A stretch of DNA of 8,837 nucleotides, taken from NCBI GenBank assembly GCA_905181755.1, contig CAJIYY010000069.1, positions 1 to 8,837 on the forward strand. The letters run 5' to 3'. Source of the DNA: Candidatus Dadabacteria bacterium UBA1144. GTDB taxonomy: Bacteria > Desulfobacterota_D > UBA1144. Positions 1 to 7,083 of this stretch are shown here, in pieces (positions within the stretch are counted from its first letter, which is position 1; the number at the start of each line of letters is the position of its first letter). The translations under genes were made by a program, and so were the position numbers. Below the pieces are notes generated by a model. It did no database searches, was not told the DNA's origin, and worked only from the letters and a program-made list of their open reading frames with translations.

Positions 1-813
1 GCAGAATATGAAATAGAAAAGAGTGGTAAAAATGTTATTGAACAAATTATACGTCCGACTGGACTGATAGACCCTAAGATAAAAGTAAAACCAGCAAAGA
101 ATCAAATTGATGATTTATTAATAGAAATAAATAAAACAGTTAGAAGAAAGGAGAAAGTCCTTGTTACTACTTTAACTAAGAAAATGGCTGAGGAAATTAG
201 CTCCTACTTCAAAGGGTTAGGGATTAGAATTGAATATATGCATTCGGATATTAAAACCTTAGAAAGAGTGGAAATTTTAAAAAAATTGAGAAATGATGAA
301 TTTGATGTTCTAGTCGGAATAAACTTACTAAGAGAGGGTTTGGATCTTCCTGAGGTATCACTAGTTGCGATTCTAGATGCTGACAAAGAAGGATTTCTGA
401 GGTCAAGAACCTCACTAATTCAGACATTCGGAAGAGCTGCCAGAAATCTAAATGGAAGGGTTATAATGTATGCAGATGAAATAACTAAATCTATGGATGG
501 GGCAATTAAAGAATCCAACAGAAGGAGGGAGATCCAGTCAGATTACAATAAAGAGAATAAAATAAGTCCCAAATCTATTATTAAGAAAAAAAATTCTGAT
601 ATTTCGTCAATTTATAATATTGACTATTTTCAAGAGAAAATTCCTGAGGATTTAAACATCTCTCCTCATGAAATACCAAAAGAAATAGAGAAATTAAGAA
701 AGAAGATGAAGTTATTTTCGGATGAACTTAAATTCGAAGAAGCTGGTTTGATTAGAGATAAAATTAAAATTTTGAGGAAAATAGAGTTGGCGCACATAGA
801 AGAGATTGCATAG
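1..813 (+). CDS. uvrB: UvrABC system protein B, C-terminal part (5' end outside window)
   Basis: UvrB is the DNA-damage-verifying, helicase-like subunit of the UvrABC excision nuclease. It is loaded by UvrA and then recruits UvrC for dual incision. Reading frame 1 is open from the first base to the TAG at 811-813, giving 270 residues, about the last 40% of a typical ~670-residue UvrB. The opening AEYEIEKSGK and IIRPTGLIDP match the family's middle region. Superfamily 2 helicase motifs follow: TTLTKKMAE at residues 56-64 of this fragment, DVLVGINLLREGLDLPEVSL (102-121, motif V) and QTFGRAARN (141-149, motif VI with its arginines). The C-terminal UVR motif, with core FEEAGLIRDKI, lies at about 226-262; in the family it contacts UvrC. 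Nothing looks truncated at the 3' end. The methionine at 184 is internal, not the start. A terminator-like hairpin follows 34 nt after the stop, so uvrB probably ends its own transcript here. Confidence 0.97.
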   Translation, partial: AEYEIEKSGKNVIEQIIRPTGLIDPKIKVKPAKNQIDDLLIEINKTVRRKEKVLVTTLTKKMAEEISSYFKGLGIRIEYMHSDIKTLERVEILKKLRNDEFDVLVGINLLREGLDLPEVSLVAILDADKEGFLRSRTSLIQTFGRAARNLNGRVIMYADEITKSMDGAIKESNRRREIQSDYNKENKISPKSIIKKKNSDISSIYNIDYFQEKIPEDLNISPHEIPKEIEKLRKKMKLFSDELKFEEAGLIRDKIKILRKIELAHIEEIA

Positions 814-833
814 TATTCTTTAAATGGTATTAT
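806..833 (+). promoter_or_regulatory. Candidate sigma70-type promoter for the rimP operon
   Basis: TTGCAT at 806-811 and TATTAT at 828-833 are separated by 16 nt. The -10 element matches TATAAT at 5 of 6 positions; the -35 matches TTGACA at only 3 of 6. Transcription would begin near 840, just upstream of the hairpin at 848-868. The -35 overlaps the uvrB stop codon. Such matches arise easily in AT-rich DNA. The main support is positional: an operon start is expected here, and there is no room for a complete promoter between the hairpin and the rimP Shine-Dalgarno. Confidence 0.3.
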
Positions 834-847
834 TTTAAAAGTATTTT

Positions 848-878
848 GAAGCGGGCTTGTCCCGCTTCTTTTATTTGA
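848..878 (+). terminator. Rho-independent terminator-like hairpin between uvrB and rimP
   Basis: A perfect 8-bp stem, GAAGCGGG (848-855) pairing with CCCGCTTC (861-868), encloses the 5-nt loop CTTGT and runs into the T-rich tract TTTTATTT. It is the most GC-rich short element in the window. Stem, loop size and T tract fit an intrinsic terminator for uvrB. It lies only 20 nt before the rimP start codon, so it may also be the first structure in the rimP leader. Confidence 0.85.
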
Positions 879-881
879 AGG
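877..881 (+). promoter_or_regulatory. Ribosome binding site for rimP (supports the TTG start)
   Basis: GAAGG is followed by 7 nt and then TTG at 889. No ATG or GTG in frame lies nearby, so this site decides the start. It follows directly on the T tract of the hairpin, with nothing between them. Confidence 0.65.
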
Positions 882-888
882 TATTTTT

Positions 889-1347
889 TTGGAAAAAGAT
901 AGTTTAGTTAAAGTTACCTTTTTTATTGAGAACATATGTTTAAATAGTGAATTTAATTTGATTGATATTGAGCATTCTAATAATTCTGGTTCTACTAGAC
1001 TTGTAATCTTCATTGACAAGGAAGGTGGTGTTGATTTAGATGATTGCGTTAAATTTAATGAACTAGTTAACGAAAGTGGAAAGCTAGATGAAATTATTGA
1101 TGCTAGCTATACTCTTGAAGTTTCTTCCCCTGGTCCAAAAAGGCCTTTGAAAGATTTGTCTGATTATGTAAGATTCAAAGGAAAGAAAGTTAAAGTTAAA
1201 CTTTTAAAGCCGGCAGAAGGTACTTCAAAGAAAGTTTTTATTGGAACAATTGAAGAAGTTGTAGACAATAAAATAAGTATTAATGATAGCGGAAAGATTT
1301 TCTTTGTATTGTATGAGGATATCTTAAAGGCTAATCTAAATTTGTAG
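889..1347 (+). CDS. rimP: Ribosome maturation factor RimP
   Basis: RimP (older name YhbC or DUF150) is a cytoplasmic factor that assists late 30S subunit maturation. The product is 152 residues, usual for the family. The N-terminal alpha/beta domain (about 5-82) includes the strand RLVIFIDKEGGVDLDDC (37-53), matching the family pattern of a strand followed by 'GV-LDDC'. The hallmark SSPGPKRPL lies at 79-87; SPGLxRPL is the commoner form. A C-terminal Sm-like beta domain follows (about 90-152), with FKGKKVKVKL and an FIGTIEEVVD strand. The start is TTG at 889, chosen for the GAAGG 7 nt upstream and because the N-terminus then has normal family length. It opens the nusA-infB operon, the usual place for rimP. 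The nusA Shine-Dalgarno overlaps its stop codon, suggesting coupled translation. Confidence 0.93.
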   Translation: MEKDSLVKVTFFIENICLNSEFNLIDIEHSNNSGSTRLVIFIDKEGGVDLDDCVKFNELVNESGKLDEIIDASYTLEVSSPGPKRPLKDLSDYVRFKGKKVKVKLLKPAEGTSKKVFIGTIEEVVDNKISINDSGKIFFVLYEDILKANLNL

Positions 1348-1356
1348 AGGATAAAC

Positions 1357-2673
1357 ATGAACGAAGAACTAGCAAGAGTAATTGATTCAGTTTCTAAAGA
1401 TAAAGGAATTGATAAGGAAATAATCTTAGAGGCAGTTAACGAGTCTGTGGTTTCTGCAGCTCACAAATTGCTTAAAACTGACTCTCGATATAAAGATTTA
1501 GAGTGTCAATTTAATGAATATAACGATATTGAATTATTTGAATTTAAAAAAGTTGTTGATGATTTGTTTGATGATGATATGGAAATTTCAATTGAGGATG
1601 CCAGGAAACTTGACCCTGAAATCCAAATAGGTGAGGAAATTGGTATTAAGTTAGATCCTAGCTATACCAGGATTGCAATACAAAATGCTAGACAAAAAAT
1701 AATACAAAAGTTGAAGGAAGCAGAGGCAAAAGTTATTTTTGAAGAATTTAAGTCGCGACAAGGCGAACTGGTTAATGGAATAGTCAGAAGAATATCAAAG
1801 GGCACTATTATTGTAGATATAGGGAGAACAGAGGCTATAATTCCATACGAAGAACAGGTTCCTAGAGAGTATTTTCAGCCTAAAGATAGGTTGAGAGCTG
1901 TACTTTTAAAAATAGAAGAAGATAAGAGGGGAACAAAACTTGTAATATCAAGGGCCCACAAGAATTTTGTAGAGTCACTTTTTAAAGCAGAAGTTCCGGA
2001 GATTGGAGAGGGAATAGTTCAGATAATGGGTATTGCTAGAGATCCGGGTGGAAGAACAAAGATTGCAGTTTCTTCTAGTGATCAAGATATTGACCCGGTT
2101 GGAGCATGTGTTGGAATGAGGGGATCAAGGGTACAGAATATCATACAGGAGTTGAAGGGTGAAAAAATTGACATTGTCCCGTGGTCGTCTGATGAGGCGA
2201 AATATGCTTGCAATTCCTTGTCACCTGCAAGAGTTAATAAGGTTATAATGGATGATGTTTCTAAAGCAATGGAAGTTATAGTAGACGAAGATCAATTTTC
2301 TTTAACTATTGGAAGGAAGGGTCAAAATGTAAGGCTTGCTTCTGATTTGTTAGGATGGGATATTACAATTAAAACTGATGTTCAACTTAGAGAAGAACAA
2401 CAAAGTGTTGTTAAGTTGCTCTTAACTTTACCTAAGGTTTCCGAAGTTAATGCGAACCTTCTTTTTGCTGGAGGATTCCATACTTTAGAAGATGTTGCCT
2501 TTGGTGAGGTCGATGCGATACAGAATTCCTCAGGCATCACAGATAGAGAGGATGTTGAGAAAATACAGATAGCTGCAAGAACAGCATTGCAGGAGAAGCT
2601 AAGGAATGTTTCGATAGAAGATACCGAAGAAGAGAAAGAAAAAGATACTGAAAAACAGAAGGTAGAAGATTAG
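1357..2673 (+). CDS. nusA: Transcription termination/antitermination protein NusA
   Basis: NusA binds RNA polymerase and nascent RNA and modulates pausing, intrinsic termination and antitermination. The product has 438 residues. Domains in order: the RNA-polymerase-binding N-terminal domain (about 1-130); an S1 domain (about 135-200, starting at GELVNGIVRRI, with TIIVDIGRTEAIIP); KH1 with GACVGMRGSRVQ (249-260); KH2 with TIGRKGQNVRLASDLLGW (317-334); and a helix-hairpin-helix region resembling one acidic repeat (about 350-415). A lysine/glutamate-rich tail fills about 420-438. It is longer than the short Firmicutes form and shorter than the Gammaproteobacterial form with two acidic repeats. 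ATG at 1357 follows AGAGGA at 1346-1351, which overlaps the rimP stop, so translation is probably coupled to rimP. The infB ATG follows only 3 nt after the stop. No frameshift or missing motif is seen. Confidence 0.97.
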   Translation: MNEELARVIDSVSKDKGIDKEIILEAVNESVVSAAHKLLKTDSRYKDLECQFNEYNDIELFEFKKVVDDLFDDDMEISIEDARKLDPEIQIGEEIGIKLDPSYTRIAIQNARQKIIQKLKEAEAKVIFEEFKSRQGELVNGIVRRISKGTIIVDIGRTEAIIPYEEQVPREYFQPKDRLRAVLLKIEEDKRGTKLVISRAHKNFVESLFKAEVPEIGEGIVQIMGIARDPGGRTKIAVSSSDQDIDPVGACVGMRGSRVQNIIQELKGEKIDIVPWSSDEAKYACNSLSPARVNKVIMDDVSKAMEVIVDEDQFSLTIGRKGQNVRLASDLLGWDITIKTDVQLREEQQSVVKLLLTLPKVSEVNANLLFAGGFHTLEDVAFGEVDAIQNSSGITDREDVEKIQIAARTALQEKLRNVSIEDTEEEKEKDTEKQKVED

Positions 2674-2676
2674 CCT

Positions 2677-5154
2677 ATGAAAGAAGCAAAGATGAAGGTA
2701 AAAGATTTAGCACTAGAGATATCAGTAGAAATCAAGGATATATTATCTAAGTGTAAAGATCTTTCTATTATAGCTAGGAGCTCATCTACAAGTATTGCCG
2801 ATGAGGATGTAATAAGAATAAAGACCTCATTCTCAAAATCTCAAATAAGCACAGAAAAGTCTGATAGAGATATTGTCACACGAACTGGTGCAAAAGTAAC
2901 AATAAGAAGAAAAAAAGCTGCTGAAGTGAAACCTGAGCCAGTAGAGAAAGAAGTCCCCAATGATGTCATAGAAGCAGAAAATGTCTTACAACCTGTGGCA
3001 AATCAAAGCTCTGAACCCATTAAAGTTGAAGATGAAGATAAACAGGCAGAGGCACAGTCGTTAGAAGTAGAAGAGATTAAAGAAAAAGTTGAAGAAAAAG
3101 TAGAAAAGACTAAGCCATCAAATAACTCTTCGAACTTTAATCAAAATAAAAAGAAAGAGCCTGAGCAAATAAAATTAAAAAAGAAATCTAAAATAAAAGT
3201 CTCAAAAGAAGTAATAATAGACGATGAGGCAATGGATGCCCTAAAGAGTGCAGTAAAGGCGAAATTGCCTGGCACAAGGAAAGAGTTCCTTGTTTCTAAC
3301 AATTTCTCAAAGAAAAACAGAAATCTCAGAGAGTCTAAATCATCTAGCGTTGAAGGCGAATCCTCAGATAGCAATGGTAGTGATTCAAAACAAAAGATTA
3401 GTAAAATTAAAATTCAGGAAAAAATTCTTGTTACACTTCTAGCAAGTAAGCTTAAAGTGAAAATAAATGAGGTTATCAAAAAGGCTTCTTCATTGGGTCT
3501 TACGGTAACTTTCAAAGATGAGATAGATTCTGATGAAGCAACAATTATAGCTTCAGAGTTCAATTATGATGTACAAGTTGATTCATACAATGAAAAGGCT
3601 GTTCTGGATGAAGGAATTGAAAGGAAAGACTCAGACATAAAAGGAAGACCTCCTATTATTACAGTCATGGGACATGTAGATCACGGTAAAACTTCTCTCT
3701 TAGACTATATAAGGAAATCTAAAGTTGCCGATAAAGAGTATGGTGGTATAACTCAATCCATTGGTGCATATAGTGTTAATTTTAATGGAACTGATTTAGT
3801 TTTTATCGATACTCCTGGACACTCTGCTTTTTCATCAATGAGGTCAAGAGGTGCGAGCTTAACTGATATCGTTATACTTGTTGTCGCCGCTGATGATGGA
3901 GTTATGCCTCAAACGATTGAGGCGATTAACCACGCAAAATCAGCTGATGTACCAGTAATTGTTGCAATTAATAAAATTGATAAACCTGATTCTAATATTG
4001 ACTCAGTTAAAACAAAGTTGGCTGAGCAAGGCCTTTCTCCTGAGGATTGGGGCGGAGATACAACTTTTGTTGGAGTTTCGGCACTAAACGGTGATGGGGT
4101 AGATGAACTACTTGAACTAATATGCCTTCAGGCTGAAGTCATGGAATTGAAAGCTAATAGTAAGGTATTTTCTTCAGGATATGTCTTAGAGTCTTTCTTG
4201 GATAAAGGTAGAGGCGTTGTTGCAACTATTATACCAAAAGAAGGCGAAATAAAGAGAGGGGACACTATTCTGTGTGGTACAAGTTCTGGAAAAGTTAGGG
4301 CATTAATTGATGATAAAGGTAAACAAATTCAAACATCAGGACCTTCAATGCCTATTGAAATTCTTGGCTTAAACTATGTTCCTGATGCAGGGCTCCAATA
4401 CCATATTGTAAAAAATGAAAAGATTGCAAAAGAAGTTATCAAAAACAGATTAGATACAATTGAAGATGAGTCATCATTTGCAAAGCATACTGTTGATCTT
4501 GATTTCATTAACTCTGATTTGGTATCGAGCGCAATTAAAGAGCTTCCTGTAATTATTAAAGCCGACACTCAAGGTTCTTTAGATGCATTAGTTTCTGCAT
4601 TGCTTAATTTTGAGTCAGCTAAATGTACAGCGAAGCTGGTCCACAGTGCGGTTGGGAGCATTAATGAATCCGATTTCACTCTTGCTGAATCAACAGGTTC
4701 TATTATCTTAGGATTCTCTACAACTCTCGAACCAAAAGTAAAGAAGCTTTTAGATAAATCATCAGTAAGATGTGAAAATTTTAAGATAATTTATGAAATC
4801 TTGGACAGAATAAAGGAATTACTAGAAGGGTTATTGGATCCAATACTCGAGGAAAGGATATTAGGACATGCAGAAATTAAAGAAATATTTAACTTAACAA
4901 AACAAGGGAGAGTTGCTGGTTGTATGATTACAGACGGTAAGGCTATTAGAGGGTCTAGCATTAGAGTACAAAGAGGTAAAGATGTAGTCTTTGAATCTGA
5001 ACTTACTTCACTTAAGAGATTCAAGGATGATGTGAAAGAAGTTGCTAATGGTTTTGAATGTGGAATAGGTTTTGAGAATGACGACGATATAAAGCAGGGA
5101 GACATAGTCGAAGTTTTTACATACGATAAAATTAGCCAGAAGATAGATTTCTAG
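2677..5154 (+). CDS. infB: Translation initiation factor IF-2
   Basis: IF2 is the GTPase that places initiator fMet-tRNA on the 30S subunit and promotes 50S joining. It has 825 residues from ATG 2677. An IF2_N module begins at MKVKDLALEI (residues 6-15). A long lysine/glutamate/serine-rich linker follows (about 85-240), then a second IF2_N-like module (about 249-300). The G domain has every key motif: G1 GHVDHGKT (332-339), G2 GGIT (356-359), G3 DTPGH (378-382), G4 NKID (432-435) and G5 SAL (468-470). The C-terminal C2 domain, which binds fMet-tRNA, has GCMIT (748-752), LKRFKDD (779-785) and ECGIG (794-798). The start is uncertain: ATG 2692 gives 820 residues with the usual family N-terminus MKVKDLA, and both ATGs have a weak AGAAG upstream. 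The stop directly abuts the next ATG, and rbfA, often the next gene, is absent. Confidence 0.97.
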   Translation: MKEAKMKVKDLALEISVEIKDILSKCKDLSIIARSSSTSIADEDVIRIKTSFSKSQISTEKSDRDIVTRTGAKVTIRRKKAAEVKPEPVEKEVPNDVIEAENVLQPVANQSSEPIKVEDEDKQAEAQSLEVEEIKEKVEEKVEKTKPSNNSSNFNQNKKKEPEQIKLKKKSKIKVSKEVIIDDEAMDALKSAVKAKLPGTRKEFLVSNNFSKKNRNLRESKSSSVEGESSDSNGSDSKQKISKIKIQEKILVTLLASKLKVKINEVIKKASSLGLTVTFKDEIDSDEATIIASEFNYDVQVDSYNEKAVLDEGIERKDSDIKGRPPIITVMGHVDHGKTSLLDYIRKSKVADKEYGGITQSIGAYSVNFNGTDLVFIDTPGHSAFSSMRSRGASLTDIVILVVAADDGVMPQTIEAINHAKSADVPVIVAINKIDKPDSNIDSVKTKLAEQGLSPEDWGGDTTFVGVSALNGDGVDELLELICLQAEVMELKANSKVFSSGYVLESFLDKGRGVVATIIPKEGEIKRGDTILCGTSSGKVRALIDDKGKQIQTSGPSMPIEILGLNYVPDAGLQYHIVKNEKIAKEVIKNRLDTIEDESSFAKHTVDLDFINSDLVSSAIKELPVIIKADTQGSLDALVSALLNFESAKCTAKLVHSAVGSINESDFTLAESTGSIILGFSTTLEPKVKKLLDKSSVRCENFKIIYEILDRIKELLEGLLDPILEERILGHAEIKEIFNLTKQGRVAGCMITDGKAIRGSSIRVQRGKDVVFESELTSLKRFKDDVKEVANGFECGIGFENDDDIKQGDIVEVFTYDKISQKIDF

Positions 5155-6132
5155 ATGAATAATAGCTCAGTTGAAGATTTAAAGTACATAGTTGAAACAA
5201 AGAAGAAAGTCTTGATTGTTAGTCACTACAGCCCTGACGGTGACGCCATTGGATCTTCTTTTGGACTTGCTAATTTTCTTGAGTCAATTAATGTTGAGGC
5301 TCATGTTTACAACAAGGACCAAGTTCCCGATTATCTAAATTTTCTTTCAACGAAAAATTTTCATACTTCTTTAAAAACAATTCCTAAAGATATAGATTTG
5401 TTTTTCGCTCTAGATTTTAATGATTTTGAAAGAGCTGGAGATGAAATGGTTTCTTTTGTAGAAAAAGAGGTAATAAATCTTGGGATTCCAGTTGTAGTAA
5501 TAGATCATCATCAAAACAATAAGATTAAATATGGTTCTTTTTTAATAGACACAGAAGCAGCCTCTACCGGCGTACTAATATATAGACTTATCTCTAAGTT
5601 CGGGAAATCTATTGATGAAAATGTTGCAACATGTCTCCTGACAACTATAATCACTGATACATCTTCATTTAAAAACTCTAACTCTAATTTCGAGTCACTT
5701 AAAGTTTCAGCTGATTTAATGGATTTGGGAGCTGATCTATCTCAGATAAATGATAATATCTTTAAATTGGGTAATATTGCTAAGCTTAAATTAAGAACCA
5801 AGATCCATTCTACTTTGTTGTTCGAAGAAAAATTAAAGGTGGCCATTTGTTATGCTAAAAGGTCCTTTTATGAAGAGACTGGTACATCAAAAGAGGATTC
5901 TGAGGGAATATCAAATGGGCTTATTTTTTATAATGATGCCGAGATAGGTATTTTTATTAGAGAAGTTCAAGATGATAAGTGGAAGATTAGTACAAGGACA
6001 AATAATTACATAGATTTATCGGTTTTTGCTAACCTTTTCGGTGGAGGTGGGCATAAAAATGCATCCGGCTTTACTTTTGATGGAAAGCTTCCTGAATTAA
6101 TAAAACAAATAATAAAGAATCTAGAAAAATGA
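5155..6132 (+). CDS. nrnA: DHH/DHHA1 family phosphoesterase, NrnA-like (nanoRNase / pAp phosphatase)
   Basis: Members of this family are Mn-dependent phosphoesterases that degrade 2-5 nt RNAs and, in several bacteria, dephosphorylate 3'-phosphoadenosine 5'-phosphate; some act on cyclic dinucleotides or pGpG-type products. The product has 325 residues, normal length. DHH-domain metal ligands are visible: HYSPDGDAIGS (24-34), ALDFND with Asp87, VIDHH (115-119) and the TDTSSF segment around Asp168, where TDTGSF is commoner. The C-terminal DHHA1 domain has GGGGHKNASGF (296-306), the substrate-binding glycine loop. No signal peptide, membrane segment or added CBS/PAS domain is present, which argues against GdpP-type proteins and RecJ. 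The ATG touches the infB stop (TAGATG) and has only a weak AGAAGA 11 nt upstream, so reinitiation after infB is likely. It overlaps truB by 4 nt. Family assignment is firm; exact substrate is inferred. Confidence 0.9.
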   Translation: MNNSSVEDLKYIVETKKKVLIVSHYSPDGDAIGSSFGLANFLESINVEAHVYNKDQVPDYLNFLSTKNFHTSLKTIPKDIDLFFALDFNDFERAGDEMVSFVEKEVINLGIPVVVIDHHQNNKIKYGSFLIDTEAASTGVLIYRLISKFGKSIDENVATCLLTTIITDTSSFKNSNSNFESLKVSADLMDLGADLSQINDNIFKLGNIAKLKLRTKIHSTLLFEEKLKVAICYAKRSFYEETGTSKEDSEGISNGLIFYNDAEIGIFIREVQDDKWKISTRTNNYIDLSVFANLFGGGGHKNASGFTFDGKLPELIKQIIKNLEK

Positions 6133-7019
6133 ACGAAATCCTTATTGTAGATAAACCCTATGGGCTCACATCTTCTTATGTTGTAAATAAATTAAAAAGA
6201 CACTTTGGTGCTTCTAAAGCTGGACATTCTGGTACGTTGGACCCTCTAGCTACAGGTGTTTTGGTAGTTTATTTTGATGATATGACTAAGGTTATTCCAA
6301 TAATTGAAGAAGAAATCAAAACTTATGAGGTTAAGATTCTATTAGGCATTGAGACTGATACTCTAGATATATCTGGTGAGATTCTAAATATTTCGAGAAT
6401 AAAAGACTATTCGTTAACTGACTTTCCCAAATTTATATCAAGTTTTATAGGAGAATATTCCTATGCTCCGCCAAGTTTCTCGGCAATTAAAGTGAAAGGT
6501 GTACCTTCATATAAGCATGCAAGGCGTGGAACTAGTATTAATCTTCCAATGAGGAAATCTTTAATAAATGATATAGAAATTACTGGTGCTGGAATGTCGA
6601 CAATAAGTTTGAAAGTCAAATGCTCCAAGGGAACTTATGTTAGAGCTTTGGCTAGAGATATTGGTGAGATATTAGGCTCAAAAGGAACAGTCTCTTCACT
6701 AAGAAGATTGGAAACAGGTAAGTTCAACATTAAAGATTCAAATCAATTTTACTCTTTACTTAATGGCTCTAGTCCAGTTTTTTTCTCATTAGGAAGACTT
6801 TTTCCACTGGTATCAATTGATAACTCAGCTTTTAATCTTTTGTCAAAAGAAGTTAATTATAAAGATGTTGATTTGAGAATATATGCTAATGAATTAACAG
6901 ATAAGTTGTTCGTAATAATGGTAAATATTGACGGTCCAGCGGTAATTGTAAAGAATAAATTTGATAAAAAAGGTCAATATATTTGTTCAGAAGTAAAGTT
7001 TTTTTCTAAAAAGAAGTAA
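6129..7019 (+). CDS. truB: tRNA pseudouridine(55) synthase TruB
   Basis: TruB isomerises uridine 55 in the T loop of tRNAs to pseudouridine and also helps tRNA folding. The product has 296 residues, typical for the family. Visible motifs: the N-terminal VDKPYGLTS (7-15); the catalytic loop GHSGTLDPLATGVL (32-45) with the nucleophile Asp38, where GHTGTLDP is commoner; Tyr66 in KTYEVKILLG, the conserved active-site tyrosine; PPSFSAIKVKGVPSY (114-128); and KGTYVRALARDIG (167-179) with Arg172. The last 80 or so residues form a small, poorly conserved C-terminal region. The ATG overlaps the upstream gene's stop as ATGA (6129-6132), and no good separate ribosome binding site is seen, so translation is probably coupled. 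A weak AT-rich dyad sits on its stop codon, but no strong terminator follows. Confidence 0.96.
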   Translation: MNEILIVDKPYGLTSSYVVNKLKRHFGASKAGHSGTLDPLATGVLVVYFDDMTKVIPIIEEEIKTYEVKILLGIETDTLDISGEILNISRIKDYSLTDFPKFISSFIGEYSYAPPSFSAIKVKGVPSYKHARRGTSINLPMRKSLINDIEITGAGMSTISLKVKCSKGTYVRALARDIGEILGSKGTVSSLRRLETGKFNIKDSNQFYSLLNGSSPVFFSLGRLFPLVSIDNSAFNLLSKEVNYKDVDLRIYANELTDKLFVIMVNIDGPAVIVKNKFDKKGQYICSEVKFFSKKK

Positions 7020-7083
7020 ACTTACTTGATTTTCTTTAATTATTCATTAATTATTAAGCTATTCAAAAATTAAAGAGGTTGGT
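7020..7083 (+). promoter_or_regulatory. AT-rich leader upstream of rpsO, with tandem repeat
   Basis: This 64-nt spacer is the only sizeable gap in the window after rimP. It contains TTAATTATT twice, at 7036-7044 and 7047-7055, giving an 11-nt period. A possible -35 TTGATT lies at 7026-7031, with AATTAT at 7049-7054 after a 17-nt gap, but the match is poor. In Escherichia coli the rpsO-pnp messages carry their own promoters and S15 represses itself by binding its leader. A similar role is possible here but not shown by any recognisable structure. No strong terminator is seen. Confidence 0.35.
7074..7078 (+). promoter_or_regulatory. Ribosome binding site for rpsO (supports the TTG start)
   Basis: AGAGG stands 5 nt before TTG at 7084. 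No ATG or GTG in frame lies between the truB stop and this codon, and the next in-frame ATG would remove about 40 residues of conserved S15 sequence. TTG is therefore the likely start. Confidence 0.7.

Noticed and set aside
666..1019. Minus-strand open frame of 117 residues across the uvrB end and rimP start
   Set aside because: It runs antisense through two recognised genes and the hairpin, has AT-rich low-complexity sequence and no recognisable motif. It is a shadow frame.
2610..2673. Acidic/lysine-rich tail of nusA, considered as a frameshifted end
   Set aside because: The frame is intact through the helix-hairpin-helix region, and a charged tail running up to the infB start is compatible with normal variation in NusA C-termini.
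2920..3400. Lysine/glutamate/serine-rich low-complexity stretch in infB, considered as a frameshift or foreign insertion
   Set aside because: The frame is continuous, and a charged, poorly conserved linker between N-terminal modules and the G domain is normal for bacterial IF2.
4791..5105. Minus-strand open frame of 104 residues within infB
   Set aside because: It is entirely opposite the conserved C-terminal domain of IF2 and rich in serine, leucine and isoleucine, as expected for an antisense shadow.
7014..7027. Possible terminator after truB: dyad AAGTA / TACTT with a 4-nt loop followed by GATTTTCTTT
   Set aside because: The stem is only 5 bp with a single G-C pair at each side and overlaps the truB stop. 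It is too weak to call; read-through into rpsO is likely.
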